DNA of 57,452 bases from JAIOSM01 sp023143455 (GTDB lineage Bacteria; Desulfobacterota; Desulfobacteria; Desulfobacterales; Desulfobacteraceae), in assembly GCA_030632885.1 (NCBI GenBank), contig DAOVTW010000020.1, positions 1 through 57,452 of the forward strand, read 5' to 3'. The position numbers and the translations under genes were made by a program. Shown here one piece after another: positions 34,809 through 42,509 of this stretch (positions are counted from its first letter, which is position 1; every line of letters begins with the position of its first letter). The notes beneath the pieces are model-generated. The model was not told where the DNA came from and did no database searches. It saw only the letters and a list, made by a program, of their open reading frames with translations.

Positions 34809-35036
34809 TTATTCAAAAAAGTCATCAATCGGATTTCTAATTTTATCAATTGCCTTTTTAGACACATGAGTATAAATTTCTGTTGTTTTTGAACTATTAT
34901 GCCCCAACAACTCTTGAATATACCTCAAATCAGTACCTTGCTCAAGTAGATGTGTGGCAAAACTATGACGTAAAATATGTGGAGTAAAAATTTTATTCAT
35001 AATTCTTTTATCAGCCAATAGCGATTTATCTGGTTC
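34809..35036 (-). pseudogene. Truncated tyrosine recombinase (C-terminal catalytic fragment)
   Basis: About 70-76 codons encode only the end of an XerC/D-like integrase: FTPHILRHSFATHLLEQG, then IQELLGHNSSKTTEIYTHVS and a C-terminal NPIDDFFE. The H-x-x-R, H and Y residues of the active site are present; the first catalytic arginine and the core-binding domain are missing. The frame is closed upstream by a TAG at 35037-35039. The fragment cannot recombine DNA alone. Its position next to hairpin repeat B suggests it is left over from the event that delivered the defence block. The 35040-35228 gap up to leuB holds no gene that I can support. Confidence 0.85.
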
Positions 35037-35228
35037 CTATATATCGTGTATCGTTTTCACTGGGTCATTGCAAGGAAAAGTTTGGCAAGGTTTAAACTTG
35101 TTCGGAGTATTAGATTATTGAATTAGGTTTGGGAGCGGTTCAGATATGCTTTGAGAGGGCATCTTTTTATCTTTGATAAAAACCTAACCGAAAAAAGTAT
35201 GTCTTAATCGCTCCCTTTCCTTATTTTT

Positions 35229-36305
35229 TTATAGAAGCTCTTTTAAAATCGCATCTCCCATTTCTTCAGTACCGACGTCTGAATGGTCAGGGGTTAAGTC
35301 CCTTGTGTATATCCCTTTTTTAAAAACTTTTGATATTGCATTTTCAATTTCATTGGATGCTTCTGTAAGATTGAAAGTATATTTAAGCATCATGGCTGCA
35401 GAAAGTATTTGAGCAATTGGATTGGCAATGCCCTTGCCTGCAATATCAGGAGCTGAACCACCAGCTGGTTCATAGAGTCCGAATTTTTCTTCATTTAGGC
35501 TTGCAGAGGCGAGAAGCCCCATGGACCCTGTTATCATAGCACATTCATCTGATATTATGTCACCAAACATATTGCCACATAGAAGAACATCAAATTGGTG
35601 GGGATCTCTGATAAGTTGCATTGCGGTATTATCTACATACATATGGTTTAGTTTAACATCAGGGTAATTTTTTCCCACGCTTGTCACAACTTCCCGCCAT
35701 AGTACCATGGAGTTTAAAACATTTGCTTTATCTACACTGGTAACTATTTTCCTTCTCTTTTGGGCTGCTTCAAAGGCTAATTTAGCAATACGTTCTATTT
35801 CCATACGTGAGTAAACCATGGTATCAAAACCTCTTTCTTTATCTCCAGTGCCTTCTCTGCCTTTAGGCTCTCCAAAATATATTCCACCTGTCAACTCTCT
35901 TACGCATAAAATGTCAAAGCCGGTTTTTACAATTTCTGGTTTGAGTGGAGAGGCAGAAGCAAGCTCTTGAAATACTTTGGCAGGCCTTAAGTTACAATAA
36001 AGGTTGAAATGCTTTCTTAAAGGAAGAAGCGCTCCTCTTTCCGGTTGTTGCTCAGGAGGAAGATTATCCCATTTAGGACCACCTACTGAACCAAAAAGGA
36101 TTGCATCGCTGTTTTCACAGAGTTTCAAGGTTTCTTTTGGTAGAGCAGTGCCATGATTATCAATTGCAGCCCCACCCACATCCGCATGGGTAAAAGAAAG
36201 TTCAAAATCAAATTTTTCAGAAACTGACTTAAGAATTTTTACAGCTTCTTTCATGACTTCAGGACCTATGCCGTCTCCTGGAAGCAAGGCAATTTGTTTT
36301 TCCAA
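35229..36305 (-). CDS. leuB: 3-isopropylmalate dehydrogenase
   Basis: 358 aa, normal length. The start is TTG at 36305, behind AGGAGA. Family motifs are intact: LLPGDGIGPEVMKEAVKIL, the LRKHFNLYCNLRP substrate loop with its arginines, VRELTGGIYFGEPKGR, the DKANVL region, and GSAPDIAGKGIANP. The enzyme oxidises and decarboxylates 3-isopropylmalate to 2-oxoisocaproate with NAD+ in leucine synthesis. No other leu gene is in the window. It is divergent from the cobalamin adenosyltransferase gene. Confidence 0.96.
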   Translation of the reverse strand: MEKQIALLPGDGIGPEVMKEAVKILKSVSEKFDFELSFTHADVGGAAIDNHGTALPKETLKLCENSDAILFGSVGGPKWDNLPPEQQPERGALLPLRKHFNLYCNLRPAKVFQELASASPLKPEIVKTGFDILCVRELTGGIYFGEPKGREGTGDKERGFDTMVYSRMEIERIAKLAFEAAQKRRKIVTSVDKANVLNSMVLWREVVTSVGKNYPDVKLNHMYVDNTAMQLIRDPHQFDVLLCGNMFGDIISDECAMITGSMGLLASASLNEEKFGLYEPAGGSAPDIAGKGIANPIAQILSAAMMLKYTFNLTEASNEIENAISKVFKKGIYTRDLTPDHSDVGTEEMGDAILKELL

Positions 36306-36421
36306 AATAATCTCCTGTCTATAAAATAGTTGTTAAAAAATAATCATCATAATATAATATAATAAATTAAGCAAAACTAAATTAACTTTAATTATAATAA
36401 ATTTTTTAGGATTTTTCAATA

Positions 36422-36940
36422 ATGGAGAAAGGATATATTCATATTTATACCGGAACTGGTAAAGGGAAGACAACAGCAGCTTTGGGCTTGGCTGTTCGAG
36501 CAGCTGGGTATGGTTATAAGACCTTTATCGGACAGTTCATGAAAGGGAGTCATTACGGAGAGCTCACTGCTTTAAAGAAAATAAAAGAAATTGATATTGA
36601 GCAATTTGGTGAGGACAAATGCATAACAATTGATCAGGTCGATGAGAAACAGAAAAAGTTAGCAAAAGATGGGCTTTGTAGAATAAAAGAAGTTTTGAAA
36701 CAAAATGATTATCAGATTGTAGTAATGGATGAAATATGTGTTGCTATCTGGTTTGGGCTTATCGCAGAACAGGAAGTCATAGAAGTACTTAACTCAAAAC
36801 CATCTAATATCGAGATCATATTAACCGGTCGAAATGCATCTGATACGTTGTTGGAAAACGCTGACCTTATAACAAAAATGGACGAAGTTTTGCATTACTA
36901 CTCAAGCGGTGTTGAAGCAAGACAAGGTATTGAGAAATAA
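36422..36940 (+). CDS. cobO: Cob(I)yrinic acid a,c-diamide adenosyltransferase (CobO/BtuR type)
   Basis: 172 aa. The P-loop is GTGKGKTT at 11-18, with AALGLAVRAAGYGYKTFIGQ after it and Walker-B-like VVMDEI later; these define the CobA/CobO/BtuR family. The enzyme adenosylates corrinoids, giving the coenzyme form. The N-terminal helix of E. coli BtuR is missing, as in other short members. It stands alone between leuB (divergent) and a cold-shock gene (convergent). Adenosylcobalamin would serve corrinoid and radical enzymes of the cell. Confidence 0.92.
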   Translation: MEKGYIHIYTGTGKGKTTAALGLAVRAAGYGYKTFIGQFMKGSHYGELTALKKIKEIDIEQFGEDKCITIDQVDEKQKKLAKDGLCRIKEVLKQNDYQIVVMDEICVAIWFGLIAEQEVIEVLNSKPSNIEIILTGRNASDTLLENADLITKMDEVLHYYSSGVEARQGIEK

Positions 36941-36944
36941 AAAA

Positions 36945-36965
36945 GGGGTAGCATAAAGCTACCCC
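36945..36965. terminator. Bidirectional terminator between cobO and the cold-shock gene
   Basis: An 8-bp perfect stem (GGGGTAGC at 36945-36952, GCTACCCC at 36958-36965) with an ATAAA loop. An A-run before the stem gives a T-run on the minus strand, so it is best suited to the cold-shock gene; it also lies directly after the cobO stop. Confidence 0.85.
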
Positions 36966-37015
36966 CTAAATTTGTTATTTATTTCATAGTATCTGTAATG
37001 TTATTGGTGTGTAAC

Positions 37016-37219
37016 TTAGGCTTTCATAACGTTCTTGGCTGAAAGACCTTTGTCATTTTCTTCTACTTCAAAAGTAACTTTTTCTCCTTCTTCAAGTGTT
37101 TTAAAACCAGGTGTTTCAATTGCAGAGTAATGTACAAAGACATCTTCTCCTTCTTCTTGCTCAATAAATCCAAAACCTTTTTTTGCATTAAACCATTTTA
37201 CAGTTCCTTGTACCTCCAC
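37016..37219 (-). CDS. CspA-family cold-shock protein
   Basis: 67 aa, a single cold-shock domain. RNP1 is KGFGFIEQ and RNP2 is DVFVHYSAI; both are intact. The start codon is GTG at 37219, with AAGGGGG upstream. These small proteins bind single-stranded nucleic acid and melt RNA secondary structure. The long AT-rich leader between 37220 and about 37300 could carry temperature control, as in other csp genes, but no specific element is clear. Confidence 0.95.
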   Translation of the reverse strand: MEVQGTVKWFNAKKGFGFIEQEEGEDVFVHYSAIETPGFKTLEEGEKVTFEVEENDKGLSAKNVMKA

Positions 37220-37351
37220 AATTCCCCCTTAAATTTACTATTAAATTTTAAATCAAACCCTGTAAAACACTTTTGTACAGAGTATAAACTCAATAAATTC
37301 GAGCCTCTAAAATCCTTATATTAGGGATTTTTAAAAATTGCAAGAAAAAAA

Positions 37352-37379
37352 TGGGGCTATATAGTAAAATATAACCCCA
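37352..37379 (-). terminator. Terminator of the apr-qmo region
   Basis: Arms 37352-37362 and 37369-37379 form an 11-bp stem with one C-A mismatch on the plus strand that becomes a G-U pair in the minus-strand RNA, closed by a 6-nt loop. Seven T residues follow on the minus strand. It lies 38 nt after the qmoC stop. Confidence 0.85.
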
Positions 37380-37416
37380 TTTTTAAATCAACAAAGATTA
37401 AACTATAATCTTATAT

Positions 37417-38622
37417 TTAGTATTTTCTACCACTATATTCAGCATACGTCATTGCAACAAGCCTGTAGACCAGATGTGCCATTTTTGAAAAAGGCAGGAA
37501 TAAAAACAGATTTAGTATCGCAATCAGATGAATGTAGTAAAAAAAATACGATACAGACGCTATACCGGCAAGTCTGACAACTTGAGCAAGGAGACCGGAT
37601 AAAGCCAACGTAAATATTAACCAGAGAATATACCAGTCTTTGTAAAAAGTTAGTTGAGTATCTTTTTTTGCAAATCTGTTTCTGATCATTAAGCTCACAC
37701 CAATAACCAGAGCAACACCACTTATGTTAGCAAGCCATTTTACAGGGTTAGCTAGAGAATATGGTCCCGGGCTTTTTAAAAGGTAAAGGGTTACAAAGAA
37801 AATATTAGTGACTACAAAAAGTCCTATAAAAGAGTAAAGTACCATTTTGTGGGCCAGTGACCTGTCATTGTTTGCTTCACATTCAGAAAATTTTCGATGT
37901 GTAAGCACTGTAACAATAACTTTGCCAAGGGCTGTAAAAAAGCCTGGTATTTCAATCGTCTTTTTGTAGCTTTTCCCTTCTAAGATTGCATTCTCATGAA
38001 TGTTGCCAATAAACTTTTTTAATCCTAATGCAAAGACAATGGCAGCAAACGCAGCGGCCGGTAAAAATGTGATATCAACAAACCATGTTGAGAAAAAATC
38101 AGCATGGGAAATTACGCCTGGTTCATGGGCATGTGCCCAATGAAAACGACCTCCAAGAATATCCCCAAAAATAGAATGGAATATTTTTGTCATTGTATCA
38201 CCGGCTGTCATAGTTATGATAGCAAGGACTGCAAACCATATTGCTGGAATTCCAATGAGGAAAGGTAGTGCTTTTGGGTTATTAACAGCATTTGCAAGAA
38301 ATTTTGGTCTTGCATATTCTGTTATTGCAGCCGCTCTGACTGCAGAAAGTACATCACCGGGTTTTGCATCTCTTGGGCAGAGATCAGAGCAATCACCACA
38401 TTCGTGGCAAAGCCAGATGTCACCGCTTGTTATAAGCTTGTCTTTCAGTCCCCATGATGCAGCAATCATTTCTTTTCTTGGAAAAGGACTATCTTCAGGT
38501 GAAATAGGGCATGCAATAGTACAAGTTGCACATTGATAACATTTATTAAGAGATTCTCCGCCCAGCTCTCTAATCTCTTTTATAAAGTTAAGATCAGGTT
38601 GGGCAAGATATTTTTCAGCCAT
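37417..38622 (-). CDS. qmoC: Quinone-interacting membrane oxidoreductase subunit QmoC
   Basis: 401 aa. The N-terminal HdrC-like ferredoxin part has two 4Fe-4S motifs: CYQCATCTIACP and CHECGDCSDLCP. The C-terminal part has about six membrane helices of cytochrome-b type (residues about 125-395) with several histidines, including one in FHWAHAHEPG. QmoC takes electrons from menaquinol and passes them to QmoAB and on to Apr. It is the last gene of qmoABC and is followed by a strong terminator. Confidence 0.95.
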   Translation of the reverse strand: MAEKYLAQPDLNFIKEIRELGGESLNKCYQCATCTIACPISPEDSPFPRKEMIAASWGLKDKLITSGDIWLCHECGDCSDLCPRDAKPGDVLSAVRAAAITEYARPKFLANAVNNPKALPFLIGIPAIWFAVLAIITMTAGDTMTKIFHSIFGDILGGRFHWAHAHEPGVISHADFFSTWFVDITFLPAAAFAAIVFALGLKKFIGNIHENAILEGKSYKKTIEIPGFFTALGKVIVTVLTHRKFSECEANNDRSLAHKMVLYSFIGLFVVTNIFFVTLYLLKSPGPYSLANPVKWLANISGVALVIGVSLMIRNRFAKKDTQLTFYKDWYILWLIFTLALSGLLAQVVRLAGIASVSYFFYYIHLIAILNLFLFLPFSKMAHLVYRLVAMTYAEYSGRKY

Positions 38623-38663
38623 ATTGTGATACCTCCTATATTTCTCAATATATATAGTTAAAT

Positions 38664-40997
38664 TTAGAAGCCTTTGAATGGATTCGGACCCATCTCTTCA
38701 ATTTCTTCAGCAAAGGCGTTTAAGAGCTCAGGCAATTTATCGTATTCATCAATGGCAATCTCTTCATATTTTACACGCTCTGTTTCCAGGGCAAGACTTG
38801 CAAGGGCGTCACTGATTTTAGAAACTCTTACTTCTGCAAGTTCACTTCCTTTGATAAAATGACATTGATAGTCATCACCTTTTTTGCATCCTATTAGAAT
38901 AGCACCATCCATTCCTGCGGCGAGGGCATCTTTTATCCAGATAGTGTTAACTGAACCAAGGCATCTGACAGGAATAAATCTAAAGATCGGTGAATAATCA
39001 ATTTTGTTTACACCAACCATATCAAGAGCAGGGTAGGCATCATTTTCACAAATAAGCGCAAGTATTCTTAAAGGAGGTTCATCATAATCATCTTCGGAAG
39101 GAATCTGTAATCCTTTGATTTGTGCTCCAACGGATTCAACACTATAATCTGCAAAGTTTATGATTCTTTCAGGACAAGCACCCATGCATGTTCCACATCT
39201 TCTGCATCTTGTAGGATTAACAAGTGGTGTTCCTTTTGCATCATCATCCAAAGCACCAAAAGGGCACTCAACTGTACATCTTTTACATTGCGTACATCTT
39301 TGCATGAAGAAATCAGGGAAAGTCATATCACCAGATCTTGGGTGAACGGCAACGCCTCTATTAGCAGATTCAATACATTGAATAGCTTTAAGTGCTGCAC
39401 CTGTAGCATCTTCCATTGATTCTTCAATAGTCATGCTTCTTCGAATAGCGCCTGCTGCATATATGCCTGTTCTTTGAGTCTCATAGGGGAAGCATATATA
39501 GTTAGAGTCAGCATATTCAGCATATATGTCATTATCTCGGAATCCAGGTCCTTGTCGGTAAGCTAAGTTAACAACAGGATCATCAGCCGTTACAGGGGTC
39601 ATGCCTGCTGCAAGAACAACCATATCTGCTTGAAGACTTAGATTGTCACCAAGTAGTGTGTTTGTTGCATTAACAATTAGACCGCCATTGCCTTCAGCAA
39701 CTTCTGTAACAGAACCCTTTGTAAGGAAAATTCCATCGTTTTGCTGCATGCTTTTATAATAGTATTCCTGAAGTCCTGGAGTTCTCATGTGCTGGTAGAC
39801 AACATATGCCTTACCGTCTTCATAATCATCTCGGACATATTGTGCCTGTTTAAGAGCAACCATGCTTGTAATAGAACCACAGTAGTCAAAGTCAGAATCA
39901 TCCTCATCTTTGCCTGGTGATTGAATAAAGACAACAGATTTTGCCTCTTTCCCATCAGAAGGTCGTGTGATTTTACCTTTTGCTGCAATTTTTTCAAATT
40001 CATCATTAGTGACAACATCAGGAAGATCGACATTAAGATGAGCAAATTCTTCTCCTTCAAGTTTGGAAGGACGCCATCCAGCGGCAAGGACTACTGCTCC
40101 ATATAATTCTCCATCTGGATCCAGAGTCAGAATATCATTTTTACCTTTGTTAAACTCAAGATATTTTACATGTTGAGCTTCAACATCGAGTTCTTTTCCG
40201 TTTTCATCAAATTTCATCTCTTCAGGTAATGGAAAAGGAACGTCAAAAGGTGTTTCTTCACCTGGTTTTTTAAATGTAACAGTGAATTCACCAGGCTGTC
40301 CTGCAATACGGGCAACTTCTGTTGTAGTCCTTACATCAATATTTGAAAAGCTTTCGATTTCTTTGATGAGTTTTTCAGTAACTATTGGTATAAGAGTTTC
40401 AAAAGGTTCTTGCACCGGCATCTGACTACGCATGTTTGCAACATATCCACCAAGCTTGCCTTGTTTTTCAACAATAGTTACATCAAAGCCTGCTTTTGCA
40501 GCATCAAGAGCTGAAGACATACCAGTTACACCGCCGCCAAGAACAAGTATTTTTCTTGAAAATGTTTCAGTTTTATACGGTTCAGGCATTTTAATATTTT
40601 CAAGTCTTTTCATGCCCATTTGGATATAATCATTTGCTTTCATCTGAATTTGATCAAAATGTTCTTCATCATCTTTTTGATCTTCAGTTAAGGCAGGGTA
40701 TTTATCTCTTGGGTGTGGCCATACAACACCTTCTCTAAGATTAACTCTTTCTACCATAACGTTATCAAATCTGAATACATCGAAATTAACTCGTCTTGAG
40801 CAGGCACCGATAACAACGCCTTCAAGTTTTGCTTCATCTATAGTGTTTTTAATAAGGTCAACGCCTTCTTTGTTGCAAAGGCAGGGATGTGTTTGAAATT
40901 TGTACCCTTCTTCCTCCGGAAGTTCTGCAAGTTCTTTCATATCAAGAACATCACCGATTGAGCAACCTGTGCAAACAAATATTTGTAATTTATCCAT
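38664..40997 (-). CDS. qmoB: Quinone-interacting membrane oxidoreductase subunit QmoB
   Basis: 777 aa. An HdrA-like FAD domain begins at ILVLGGGVTGMSSALDAAKA (about 149-168). Two ferredoxin clusters follow, CTQCKRCTVECP and CRRCGTCMGACP, and the C-terminus carries an MvhD-like domain with RCLGSVNTIWIKDALAAG and GCKKGDDYQCHF. The N-terminal 100 residues add a further HdrA-type cysteine region (CTGCSIGD, CNKEGVD). It forms the soluble QmoAB part that connects QmoC with adenylylsulfate reductase. It lies 8 nt after qmoA and 41 nt before qmoC. Confidence 0.95.
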   Translation of the reverse strand: MDKLQIFVCTGCSIGDVLDMKELAELPEEEGYKFQTHPCLCNKEGVDLIKNTIDEAKLEGVVIGACSRRVNFDVFRFDNVMVERVNLREGVVWPHPRDKYPALTEDQKDDEEHFDQIQMKANDYIQMGMKRLENIKMPEPYKTETFSRKILVLGGGVTGMSSALDAAKAGFDVTIVEKQGKLGGYVANMRSQMPVQEPFETLIPIVTEKLIKEIESFSNIDVRTTTEVARIAGQPGEFTVTFKKPGEETPFDVPFPLPEEMKFDENGKELDVEAQHVKYLEFNKGKNDILTLDPDGELYGAVVLAAGWRPSKLEGEEFAHLNVDLPDVVTNDEFEKIAAKGKITRPSDGKEAKSVVFIQSPGKDEDDSDFDYCGSITSMVALKQAQYVRDDYEDGKAYVVYQHMRTPGLQEYYYKSMQQNDGIFLTKGSVTEVAEGNGGLIVNATNTLLGDNLSLQADMVVLAAGMTPVTADDPVVNLAYRQGPGFRDNDIYAEYADSNYICFPYETQRTGIYAAGAIRRSMTIEESMEDATGAALKAIQCIESANRGVAVHPRSGDMTFPDFFMQRCTQCKRCTVECPFGALDDDAKGTPLVNPTRCRRCGTCMGACPERIINFADYSVESVGAQIKGLQIPSEDDYDEPPLRILALICENDAYPALDMVGVNKIDYSPIFRFIPVRCLGSVNTIWIKDALAAGMDGAILIGCKKGDDYQCHFIKGSELAEVRVSKISDALASLALETERVKYEEIAIDEYDKLPELLNAFAEEIEEMGPNPFKGF

Positions 40998-41005
40998 GGC
41001 TAATA

Positions 41006-42277
41006 TTACCCCCTTCTCAGAGTCTGGATGGCTTTAAGTGCCATACCGGTTGCATTTTGATTTGATGTTACAACATCTGCCGGTTTGTTGGCGCAACCTG
41101 CTGCAAATTGCCCACCTTTTTCAAAGTCATTTATCATAAAACCGTCAGGGTTGGTTTGCAAATCAGAAGCTATATTTTCAATTGCAGCAGAAGGCTGCAT
41201 TCCTGTGGCAAGTACAAGCATGTCAACTATCTGTTTTATTTTTTCACCAGCAATTGTGTCTTCAGCAGCAAATTCAATATTGCCGCCGGCAACTTCAGCA
41301 ACTTCAGCAACTTTACCCTTTACAAAAAAGACATTTTCATCTTTTTTTAGTTTTTTGTAGAAGTTTTCATATTTCAATCCTGGGGTTCTAAGATCAATAT
41401 AGTAAATATAAATCTTAGCATCAGGGTATTGTTCTCTTATGTAGGTCGCATGTTTTAAAGATGCCATGCAGCAAATATATGAGCAGTAGGGAAGGTGGTT
41501 TTCATCTCTTGAACCAGCGCACTGAGCAAAGGCAATTGTTTCAATCGCTTTGCTATCAGAAGGTCGTAAAATTTTTCCCTTTGTTGGACCATTCGCAGAT
41601 GCAAGCCTTTCAAGCATCATGTTTGTGATAATATTGTCGTGCTTACCAAAACCTAAGTTATCAATTTTAGCAGCATCATATGGTTTCCATCCTGTTGCCC
41701 AAACAATAGCACCAACTTTGATGTCAAAAGATTTTTCTTCCATATCAAAATCTACTGCATCATATTTGCAAGCAGCTTTGACTTTCTCTTTGTCATTAGC
41801 ACTAATAGATGGATCTACTATATAGCGTTGGGGAAATGCCATGTTAGATGGCATATATACAGCTTTTCTTTTATCCATGTCAAAGTTGAAGCTATTGGCA
41901 ACTTCAGTTTCACATACATCTGCACAGTCGCCGCAGCAAGTGCAATTTTCATTAATATACCTTGGGCGAGTTTTTATTTTTACTGTGTAGTCGCCTGCAG
42001 AGCCTTCAACATTCTCAACCTCTGACATGGTAAAAATTTTAATTTTTGGATTATCTTTTAATCTTCTGTAGTTTATTTCAAGACCGCAACTAGGCGGACA
42101 AAGTTTGGGGAAGTAATGTTTAAGTTGAGATACTCTTCCGCCAAGGGAAGCTTCCTTTTCTATCAGGAAAACCTCATACCCCACTTCAGCAGCTTCTAAG
42201 GCTGTCGTGAGACCACTAATGCCTCCGCCAGCTACCATAATGCTACCACTTACAGGGGCTGAATTATCTGTTGTCAT
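41006..42277 (-). CDS. qmoA: Quinone-interacting membrane oxidoreductase subunit QmoA
   Basis: 423 aa. An HdrA-like flavoprotein: the FAD-binding motif MVAGGGISGLTTALEAAEVG is near 14-33, followed by the HYFPKLCPPSCGLEI region and the Fe-S ligands CTCCGDCADVC. CAGSRDENHLPYCSYICC, with its cysteine pair, is typical of HdrA-related proteins. It belongs with QmoB and QmoC in the electron path from menaquinone to Apr. It follows aprA after 232 bp that include an aprA terminator, so qmoABC may have its own promoter there. Confidence 0.95.
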   Translation of the reverse strand: MTTDNSAPVSGSIMVAGGGISGLTTALEAAEVGYEVFLIEKEASLGGRVSQLKHYFPKLCPPSCGLEINYRRLKDNPKIKIFTMSEVENVEGSAGDYTVKIKTRPRYINENCTCCGDCADVCETEVANSFNFDMDKRKAVYMPSNMAFPQRYIVDPSISANDKEKVKAACKYDAVDFDMEEKSFDIKVGAIVWATGWKPYDAAKIDNLGFGKHDNIITNMMLERLASANGPTKGKILRPSDSKAIETIAFAQCAGSRDENHLPYCSYICCMASLKHATYIREQYPDAKIYIYYIDLRTPGLKYENFYKKLKKDENVFFVKGKVAEVAEVAGGNIEFAAEDTIAGEKIKQIVDMLVLATGMQPSAAIENIASDLQTNPDGFMINDFEKGGQFAAGCANKPADVVTSNQNATGMALKAIQTLRRG

Positions 42278-42436
42278 GCTGTCCCTCCGTGCATTTGAAT
42301 TTAAGTGTTTTTGTTTTAAACAGGACCCTCTCTCCTGTTTTGTAAAATTACAAAAAAATTATAAAATTACAAAAAAGGAGACAGGCAATCCAAAGTTTAT
42401 TCAAACTTATAATGTTACTGATACTTAAATCTGAAA

Positions 42437-42468
42437 AACCTCCAAGTTAAAAAATAAACCTGGAGGTT
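42437..42468 (-). terminator. Hairpin between aprA and qmoA
   Basis: AACCTCCAAGTT (42437-42448) and AACCTGGAGGTT (42457-42468) form a 12-bp stem with one wobble on the minus-strand RNA and an 8-nt loop. It lies 42 nt downstream of the aprA stop. No perfect T-run follows, so partial read-through into qmoABC is likely, giving more Apr than Qmo. Confidence 0.65.
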
Positions 42469-42509
42469 AATATTCAGCAATATACCTTAAAGATCTGTTC
42501 TAAAAAAAT

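Noticed and set aside
35110..35215. Long-range inverted repeat (GGGAGCGGTT with AATCGCTCCC) downstream of leuB
   Set aside because: One mismatch and a long AT-rich loop; it could be part of a terminator, but there is no T-run and no second support, so I do not list it as a feature.
21997..35228. tRNA-Asp 3' end as attachment site of an integrated island
   Set aside because: I looked for a copy of the T-arm/acceptor sequence between 35040 and 35228 and found none, so no att pair is claimed.
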